From assembly GCA_004556155.1 (NCBI GenBank), contig SFIM01000008.1, forward strand, positions 1-64,000: a DNA stretch of 64,000 nt, read 5' to 3'. Every line of letters starts with the position of its first letter. Within the stretch, counting starts at the first letter, position 1. Positions 59,175 to 64,000 of this stretch are shown piece by piece. A program made the position numbers and the translations under genes. The notes below the pieces were generated by a model. The model was not told the origin of the DNA, made no database searches, and saw only the letters and a program-made list of their open reading frames with translations. Origin of the DNA: Clostridiales bacterium. GTDB taxonomy: Bacteria > Bacillota > Clostridia > Christensenellales > Aristaeellaceae.

Positions 59175-60053
59175 ATGAAAAAAACAAGCGGAACCCTGCT
59201 GCTGTTGCTGACCGCGCTGATTTGGGGCACGGCGTTTGTCGCTCAGCGGACAGGCATGGATCACCTGGGCCCCATTGCCTTCCAGTCCATTCGCGCGCTG
59301 CTGGGCTTTTTGTCGCTGCTGCCGCTGATGCTATTGCGCAAGCGCGCGGGCAAAAGCGGCCCCATGCCTACTGTGAAGGCCAGCCTGTCCTGCGGCGCGG
59401 TGCTGGCGGTGGCTTCCACCGTGCAGCAGATCGGCCTGCAGTACACCACGGCCAGCAAGGCGGGCTTTATCAGCTCGCTCTATGTGGTGCTGGTGCCCTT
59501 GATCGGCCTGCTGCTGGGCCGCAAGCCCGAAAAGGGCGTGTGGATCGGCGTGCCGCTGTCGGTGCTGGGCATGTACCTGATAGCTTCGGTATCCGGTGAG
59601 GGCTTTTCACTGGGCCGGGGCGATTGGCTGATGCTGGCCAGCGCGCTGCTGTTTGCCTGTCACATTGTGGTGGTAGGGCACTTTGCGCCCCAGGCGGATG
59701 GCGTTGCGCTCAGCTGCGCGCAGTTCTTTGTGGCGGGTCTGATGACGCTGCCCATTGCGTTCCTGACTGAGCACATTCCTCTTGCGGGCATTTGGGAGGC
59801 CAAGTGGGCGCTGCTGTATGCGGGCGTGCTTAGCTGCGGCGTGGCCTATACATTGCAGATTGTAGGACAGAAGGATACCCCGCCTGCCATTGCCTCGCTG
59901 ACGATGAGTCTGGAATCTGTCTTTTCCGCCATTGCCGGGGCCATTATCCTGCATGAAACGCTGCAACCCCGCGAAATGCTTGGCTGCGCGCTGATGCTGG
60001 CCGCTGTGATGATTGCGCAGCTGCCCATCGGCAGGCAGAAAAAGGCCGCCTGA
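59175..60053 (+). CDS. EamA/DMT family transporter
   Basis: The 292-residue protein has ten hydrophobic spans in two EamA repeats (ALIWGTAFVAQRTGMDHLGP in the first, SLTMSLESVFSAIAGAIIL in the second). DMT-family members export amino acids or metabolites. The first membrane span begins right after the ATG, so the start is firm, yet there is no ribosome site and the -10 is 6 nt upstream, suggesting a leaderless mRNA. Confidence 0.92.
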   Translation: MKKTSGTLLLLLTALIWGTAFVAQRTGMDHLGPIAFQSIRALLGFLSLLPLMLLRKRAGKSGPMPTVKASLSCGAVLAVASTVQQIGLQYTTASKAGFISSLYVVLVPLIGLLLGRKPEKGVWIGVPLSVLGMYLIASVSGEGFSLGRGDWLMLASALLFACHIVVVGHFAPQADGVALSCAQFFVAGLMTLPIAFLTEHIPLAGIWEAKWALLYAGVLSCGVAYTLQIVGQKDTPPAIASLTMSLESVFSAIAGAIILHETLQPREMLGCALMLAAVMIAQLPIGRQKKAA

Positions 60054-60096
60054 TCAGGAAAAAGATAGTATAGAGAAAACGATAGAACAAAACAAA

Positions 60097-60131
60097 AGGC
60101 TGCTTTCCGATGCCGGAAGGTGGCTTTTTCA
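60097..60131 (+). terminator. Weak terminator after the EamA gene
   Basis: An imperfect stem (AAAAGGCTGCTTTCCG with CGGAAGGTGGCTTTTT) ends in a T-run. Confidence 0.55.
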
Positions 60132-60208
60132 GTATTTGGGCATCCATTCAGAATATGTAACATGCGCAGATTGACTGATTTTTTTGATAATTTTTTTGAC
60201 AATTCTAC

Positions 60209-60237
60209 TTTACAAACGCAGGGAAAACCCGTATAAT
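60209..60237 (+). promoter_or_regulatory. Promoter of the exported protein gene
   Basis: TTTACA (60209-60214), 17-nt spacer, TATAAT (60232-60237). Confidence 0.75.
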
Positions 60238-60296
60238 GAAATTTGCCGGCAGGCTTCCTGCCGAGTACCATTTCATTTAAGGAGAGGAGTTTTCCT

Positions 60297-61115
60297 ATGA
60301 AAAAGTTCGTCGCTCTGCTTCTTGCCGCCCTGCTGCTGTGCACCACCGCCGCCTATGCCGAGGTCAAGATCGGTCAGGTGGAATATGCCGCCCATGGCAC
60401 GTCCTGCTTTGCCGTGATGACCGTGGCGCTGGATGGCGATACAATCGTGGCCGCGCATATCAATGAATTCCAGTTCCTGGATGCCGCCTCTGCTGAGGGC
60501 GTGCCGAACTCCAGCGAATCCTTTGGCAAGAATTTCCCCGAAGGCAAGGTTCTGGCCTCCAAGGTTGTCAATAACGGCATGTACAGCACCAACATGGTCA
60601 ACAAGGCCGGCGCGACCATGCCGCTGGGCGTGGGCTACAAGGCGATCGAAGCCTTTGCCACCGGCAAGACCATTGCCGAGCTGGAAGCCGCCATCGCCGA
60701 TAAGACCAAGGACGAAATGGTGGACGCCGTATCCAGCTGCACGCTGGTTGACACGCTGGGCTACCTGCAGGGCCTGCTGGCTGCCGCCAAGGCTGCCAAT
60801 AACCAGACCGGTTACTACACCGTGTACAACAAGACCGGTGAAACCGTGAAGGAGCTCTCCCTGACCATCAATGCGACGGGCGAAAAGACCGTGGTTGCGA
60901 TGGACGTTCCCGCCGACGCCGTTAAGGTGATCGCCTTCACCGTAAGCGGCGATGTGGATCCCCATCACGCGCTGACGCTGGCCTTCACCACCGAGAGCGG
61001 CTATACGGCTGCGATGGAGACGCTTGGCGTTGAAACGGCTCCCGTTACGCTGCTGGCTGCCGAGGCCATGACCGGCGCGACCCCCATCTCCTTCTCCGCC
61101 CCTAAGACCGAGTAA
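60297..61115 (+). CDS. Exported FMN-binding-domain-like protein
   Basis: ATG 60297 has GGAGAGG upstream and gives a signal peptide (MKKFVALLLAALLLCTTAAYA, cleavage near residue 21). The mature protein (about 251 residues) has an FMN-bind-like region: an early strand block DGDTIVAAHINEFQF, then DAVSSCTLVDTLGYLQGLLA, which resembles FMN-binding domains but has SSCT where the flavinylation Thr is usual. A TGAT motif (TGATPIS, nt 61071-61082) near the C-terminus could be the flavin site instead. I give the family as likely, not certain. Confidence 0.6.
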   Translation: MKKFVALLLAALLLCTTAAYAEVKIGQVEYAAHGTSCFAVMTVALDGDTIVAAHINEFQFLDAASAEGVPNSSESFGKNFPEGKVLASKVVNNGMYSTNMVNKAGATMPLGVGYKAIEAFATGKTIAELEAAIADKTKDEMVDAVSSCTLVDTLGYLQGLLAAAKAANNQTGYYTVYNKTGETVKELSLTINATGEKTVVAMDVPADAVKVIAFTVSGDVDPHHALTLAFTTESGYTAAMETLGVETAPVTLLAAEAMTGATPISFSAPKTE

Positions 61116-61145
61116 GCTCCTTCGAGTAAATATCCTTTATCAAGC

Positions 61146-61183
61146 AAAGCCGCTCCTATCCGTTGCGATAGGAGCGGCTTTTT
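61146..61183 (+). terminator. Terminator after the FMN-binding-like gene
   Basis: AAAGCCGCTCCTATC and GATAGGAGCGGCTTT form a perfect 15-bp stem ending in TTTTT. Confidence 0.95.
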
Positions 61184-61217
61184 GTATACAAAAAAGCGGA
61201 AGCCTGGGGAGCTGCCG

Positions 61218-61246
61218 TTGACAATTTGCTTGAGGATGGGTATAAT
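61218..61246 (+). promoter_or_regulatory. Consensus promoter of the TetR-type regulator gene
   Basis: TTGACA (61218-61223), 17-nt spacer, TATAAT (61241-61246): a perfect sigma-A promoter. Confidence 0.93.
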
Positions 61247-61285
61247 GACAGATGTTATCTATCCTGCGCAAGGGAGGTTGTACTT

Positions 61286-61918
61286 ATGCCGCCCAAGGTG
61301 AAGTTTACCAAGGACGAAATCATCCAGGCCGCGCTCAATGTTGCCCGCGTCAAGGGCGCGTCCAGCGTCAGCACGCGCGATATCGCAGCCGAGCTGCAGG
61401 TGTCCACGCGGCCCATTTTTACCTATTTTGATACCATGGAGGAGGTACGCGCCGAAATCCGCAAAGCGGCGGAGGTCGTTTATGAGCGGTATGTGCAGCG
61501 TGGCCTGGCTGAGCCCATTCCCTTTTTGGGCGTAGGCATGGAGTACATTCGCTTTGCCCGCGAGGAGCCGCAACTGTACCGGCTGCTGTTTTTGACCCCT
61601 GCCGCGGATGAAAACAGCGGCGTGGGCGCAGCCATGCGGCAGTCTGTGGCGCTGCTGCGCCCGTCGCTGCAGGCGTTTTATCATCTGGATGAAGCTGCAG
61701 CTGAGCGCTACGCTTTTGATATGCTGCTGGTGGCGCACGGCCTGGCGTCGTTGATTGTAAGCGGCGCATGCTCGTACACGGACGAGCAGATTCGCCGCAT
61801 CTTTACCCATTATAGCCTGGCTTTATGCAAGGCGTATAAGGAAGTTCCCGGCTTTACGGATGATACCTATGACCGGGAGGCGGTGTTTGGCGCGCTGGTG
61901 CCGCATGGTAAAGCTTAA
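61286..61918 (+). CDS. TetR/AcrR family transcriptional regulator
   Basis: The 210-residue protein starts at ATG 61286 after GGGAGG. The N-terminal helix-turn-helix is clear (FTKDEIIQAALNVARVKG, then STRDIAAELQVSTRPIFTYF). The C-terminal ligand-binding helices follow (REEPQLYRLLFL), as in TetR_C-type domains. Its targets are unknown; a perfect promoter suggests self-repression is needed. A strong terminator separates it from the convergent flavo-diiron gene. Confidence 0.92.
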   Translation: MPPKVKFTKDEIIQAALNVARVKGASSVSTRDIAAELQVSTRPIFTYFDTMEEVRAEIRKAAEVVYERYVQRGLAEPIPFLGVGMEYIRFAREEPQLYRLLFLTPAADENSGVGAAMRQSVALLRPSLQAFYHLDEAAAERYAFDMLLVAHGLASLIVSGACSYTDEQIRRIFTHYSLALCKAYKEVPGFTDDTYDREAVFGALVPHGKA

Positions 61919-61931
61919 AAAGGAGGAAACA

Positions 61932-61973
61932 AAACCTGCCTGGTGTGGAAAACCCTTGCCAGGCAGGTTTTTT
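61932..61973. terminator. Bidirectional terminator
   Basis: AAAACCTGCCTGG and CCAGGCAGGTTTT form a 13-bp stem with T-runs on both strands. Confidence 0.9.
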
Positions 61974-61979
61974 GATGCT

Positions 61980-63140
61980 TTAGTTGGCTTTTGCCAGCAA
62001 TTCCTGCGCCAAAGCGCCGATCTGCGCACGGCTGTCGTCGTTTAGGGCGGACAGGATGCGCACCGTGTTTTCAGTGTAGGTCAGTCCCTTGCAGCTCTCC
62101 AGCATCCTCTGCATCACCTTGGCCGCCATGGGCGCCCAGGTGCCGTTTTCCACCAGCGCGACGGTGCGGTTGCGATAGCCGCGCTCAGCCAGATGCTCGA
62201 TAAAGGCGCGTATGCACGGGAACACATCGGCATTGTATGTGCTGCTGCACAGCACTAACTGATCGTAGCGGAAAGCGTCCGCCACTGCCTGAGGCAGATC
62301 GCAGCGCGCCAGATCATACAGCGCTACCGTGCGCCCGGCGGCGCGCAGCTGCGCGGTCAACTCCTGCGCAGCGCCCCAGGTATGACCATAAATACTGGCG
62401 CAGGCGATCACCGTGCCGGAAGCCTCGGGTACATAGCCCGACCAGCATTGATACAGATGCAGATAATGCGCCAGATTCTCGCGCAGCACGGGGCCGTGCA
62501 GCGGGCAGATTGCGGCGATATCCAGCGCCGCCGCCTTTTTGAGCAGCGCTTGCACCTGCGCGCCGTATTTGCCCACGATGCCGATATAGTAGCGCCGGGC
62601 CTCATCATCCCAGGGCTCGTCCGCATCCAGCGCGCCAAACTTGCCGAAGGCGTCGGCGGAGTAGAGAATCTTATCTACCGCATCATAGGTAACAATTACC
62701 TCGGGCCAGTGCACCATGGGCGCAGCGACAAAGGACAGCGTATGCTTGCCCAGGGGCAAGATATCGCCCTCGCCTACGACGACGCGGCGCTGGGCATAAT
62801 CCTGGCCGTAAAACTGGCGCATCATGGCAAACGCCTTGGCGCTGGCTACCACGCGCGCGGCGGGATAGCGCGCCATAAAGACGTTGATGTTGGCCGAGTG
62901 ATCGGGCTCCATGTGCTGCACTACCAGATAATCGGGTGTGCGGCCGGCCAGCGCGGATTCCAGATTGCATAGCCACTGCGCGCCAAAGCGCGCGTCCACC
63001 GTGTCCATCACGGCGATCTGCTCATCCAGAATCACATAGGAATTGTAGCTCATGCCGTTGGGCACATGATATTGGCCTTCAAACAGATCGACCTCGTGGT
63101 CGTTTACGCCGATATAACGTACATCGTTTGAGATTTTCAT
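61980..63140 (-). CDS. Flavo-diiron protein (FprA family)
   Basis: The 386-residue protein starts at ATG 63140 with AGGAGG upstream. The N-terminal beta-lactamase-like domain carries the diiron ligands: HMEPDHSAN (HxExDH, about 76-84), APMVHWPEV (about 146), SADAFGKFG (about 164) and PLHGPVLRE (about 226). The C-terminal flavodoxin domain (about 250-386) has the FMN loop SIYGHTWGAA. FprA enzymes reduce O2 to water or NO to N2O, protecting anaerobes. There is no rubredoxin fusion. It lies 29 nt after recO. Confidence 0.95.
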   Translation of the reverse strand: MKISNDVRYIGVNDHEVDLFEGQYHVPNGMSYNSYVILDEQIAVMDTVDARFGAQWLCNLESALAGRTPDYLVVQHMEPDHSANINVFMARYPAARVVASAKAFAMMRQFYGQDYAQRRVVVGEGDILPLGKHTLSFVAAPMVHWPEVIVTYDAVDKILYSADAFGKFGALDADEPWDDEARRYYIGIVGKYGAQVQALLKKAAALDIAAICPLHGPVLRENLAHYLHLYQCWSGYVPEASGTVIACASIYGHTWGAAQELTAQLRAAGRTVALYDLARCDLPQAVADAFRYDQLVLCSSTYNADVFPCIRAFIEHLAERGYRNRTVALVENGTWAPMAAKVMQRMLESCKGLTYTENTVRILSALNDDSRAQIGALAQELLAKAN

Positions 63141-63169
63141 GGTTATTTTCCTCCTGTCTTTTGAAAAAA

Positions 63170-63889
63170 TTACAAGGGCGTCAGCAGCGGCGGAATGCGT
63201 TTTTCCAGCCGCGATTCCAGATAGGCTTGCAGCAGGGGCAGCGGCGCATCCTCGGGCGGCAGCTCGCCGCGCACACCCTGGGCCAGCGCCTCGGCCAGCC
63301 AGGCGCGCTCGGCGGGCGAAAGCATGGCGGCGCGCCGCGATTGTCCTGCGCAGCGTGAGCATACCACGCCGCCCTGCTCGATGTCAAACAGCACGCTGTC
63401 CTCCTCCGGCAGTCTTTCGCCGCACTGCACACAGTGCTTCAGGCGCGGCCGGTAGCCCATGGCGACGGCATAGTGCAATAGAAACACGGACAGCACCTTG
63501 CGCGGCGCGACGCTTTGATAGCTCAGGCACCCCAGCGCCCGCGCCAGCAGCAGGAAGGGGCGGCGCGCATCCTCCTCTGGCTGCACGGTGGCCTCGCAGA
63601 CGTTGGCCATGTAGGCGGCGCAGGATAGCTTGTCGATATCCAGCCGCAGGGGATAAAAGCTGTCCGTCAGCAGGCAGCTGGTGATCACGCAGTGGTTCTT
63701 GCTGCCCAGCAGCTCGTAATTGCCCAGCGTAAACACCTCGCTGCATGGCAGCAAGGGGGATTTGGGGCGCTTGCAGCCGCGGGACAGCGCGTCCACGCGC
63801 CCGCGCGGGGTCAGCAGGGTGAGCATGCGGTCATTCTCGCGGTAATCCGCGTGCCGCAGCACAATGCCCTCGATGGAATAGGAGGCCAT
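63170..63889 (-). CDS. recO: DNA repair protein RecO
   Basis: The 239-residue protein starts at ATG 63889, 4 nt after the upstream stop, with GGGAG in front. The N-terminal OB-fold has the RecO opening IEGIVLRHADYRENDRMLTL and the C-terminal part a four-Cys zinc site (KHCVQCGERLP, then VVCSRCAGQ). It loads RecA on RecF-pathway gaps. It shares the strand and probably the transcript with the ABC permease gene upstream. Confidence 0.95.
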   Translation of the reverse strand: MASYSIEGIVLRHADYRENDRMLTLLTPRGRVDALSRGCKRPKSPLLPCSEVFTLGNYELLGSKNHCVITSCLLTDSFYPLRLDIDKLSCAAYMANVCEATVQPEEDARRPFLLLARALGCLSYQSVAPRKVLSVFLLHYAVAMGYRPRLKHCVQCGERLPEEDSVLFDIEQGGVVCSRCAGQSRRAAMLSPAERAWLAEALAQGVRGELPPEDAPLPLLQAYLESRLEKRIPPLLTPL

Positions 63890-63893
63890 GCAA

Positions 63894-64000
63894 TCAGCTC
63901 CCTGTGGAACGGTAGCGGCGCAGGCCGCGATAGAAAACAAATGTCATCAGCCCTAAAAACGCAAAGCCGCTCAGCGGCGCAAGCAGCGACCAGCCTGCGC
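63894..64000 (-). CDS. ABC-2 type transporter permease, C-terminal end only
   Basis: The frame entering from the right edge encodes about 35 residues: one membrane span (PLSGFAFLGLMTFVFYRGLR) and the ending RRYRSTGS. This ending closely resembles C-termini of ABC-2 family permeases (PF06182-like, often GLRRYQSTGS). Only the last helix is in the window, so the call is tentative. Confidence 0.55.
   Translation of the reverse strand, partial: AGWSLLAPLSGFAFLGLMTFVFYRGLRRYRSTGS

Overview
The window reads as a chromosomal segment of a strictly anaerobic, gut-type, Gram-positive Clostridia bacterium of fairly high G+C, possibly near the Christensenellales. That placement is inferred from gene content and protein style; there is no 16S rRNA gene here. 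Supporting signs are strong AGGAGG ribosome sites, canonical sigma-A promoters (TTGACA-17-TATAAT), an oxygen-sensitive class III ribonucleotide reductase, a flavo-diiron protein, FeoAAB iron uptake, a bile-salt-hydrolase-type enzyme, a BclA-like collagen-repeat protein typical of spore surfaces, and many families of unknown function common in gut Firmicutes (UPF0210, DUF951, DUF3793, DUF4317, DUF4363, DUF421).

Layout. 0-11.7 kb: the N-terminus of a membrane protein, tRNA-Leu(UAA), a UPF0210/ACT pair, a sugar isomerase, a five-repeat peptidoglycan-binding protein, tandem esterases, a Gfo/Idh oxidoreductase with a second isomerase, a HAD phosphatase, an XRE regulator and a choloylglycine hydrolase. 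11.7-15.7 kb: a patch of damaged genes (frameshifted methyltransferase, frameshifted HepT next to intact MntA, frameshifted secreted protein, DUF3793 with an in-frame amber codon), plus a small HMA metal-binding protein and a flavodoxin. 15.7-19.6 kb: an iron locus (feoA-feoA-feoB, Cys-rich protein, short DtxR-like regulator) controlled by a family of 18-bp palindromes that also sits at the HMA promoter. 19.7-27.7 kb: DUF951, signal peptidase, flavin reductase, phosphopentomutase, purine nucleoside phosphorylase, VanZ, an ECF sigma/anti-sigma pair, a VanZ-RDD fusion and an SpoU methyltransferase. 27.7-34.8 kb: a complete F-type ATP synthase operon whose c subunit has a two-carboxylate (Na+-type) site. 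34.9-40.6 kb: polysaccharide deacetylase, a G3P-dehydrogenase-like enzyme, an FG-GAP/VCBS-like protein, L10 leader-rplJ-rplL, PAP2 phosphatase and the collagen-like protein. 40.6-47.0 kb: the threonine/aspartate pathway as two divergent operons (thrC-thrB-ACT and hom-lysC-asd) with overlapping promoters. 47.0-51.2 kb: nrdG, nrdD with a fused redoxin domain, and a thioredoxin reductase. 51.3-54.0 kb: DUF6179, DUF6323 and DUF4317. 54.0-64.0 kb: metG, pgsA, DUF4363/DUF421, araD, GtrA, an EamA exporter, an exported FMN-binding-like protein, a TetR regulator, a flavo-diiron protein, recO and the end of an ABC-2 permease gene.

How the parts fit. Energy and redox genes fit an anaerobe: a predicted Na+-coupled ATP synthase, a class III RNR whose electrons may come from an adjacent thioredoxin reductase through a fused redoxin, and a flavo-diiron protein for O2/NO detoxification. 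Iron uptake, a flavodoxin, DUF3793 and a metallochaperone-like protein appear to be one regulon. All calls come from reading the sequence; no database or structure search was run, and DUF names are from memory of family signatures.
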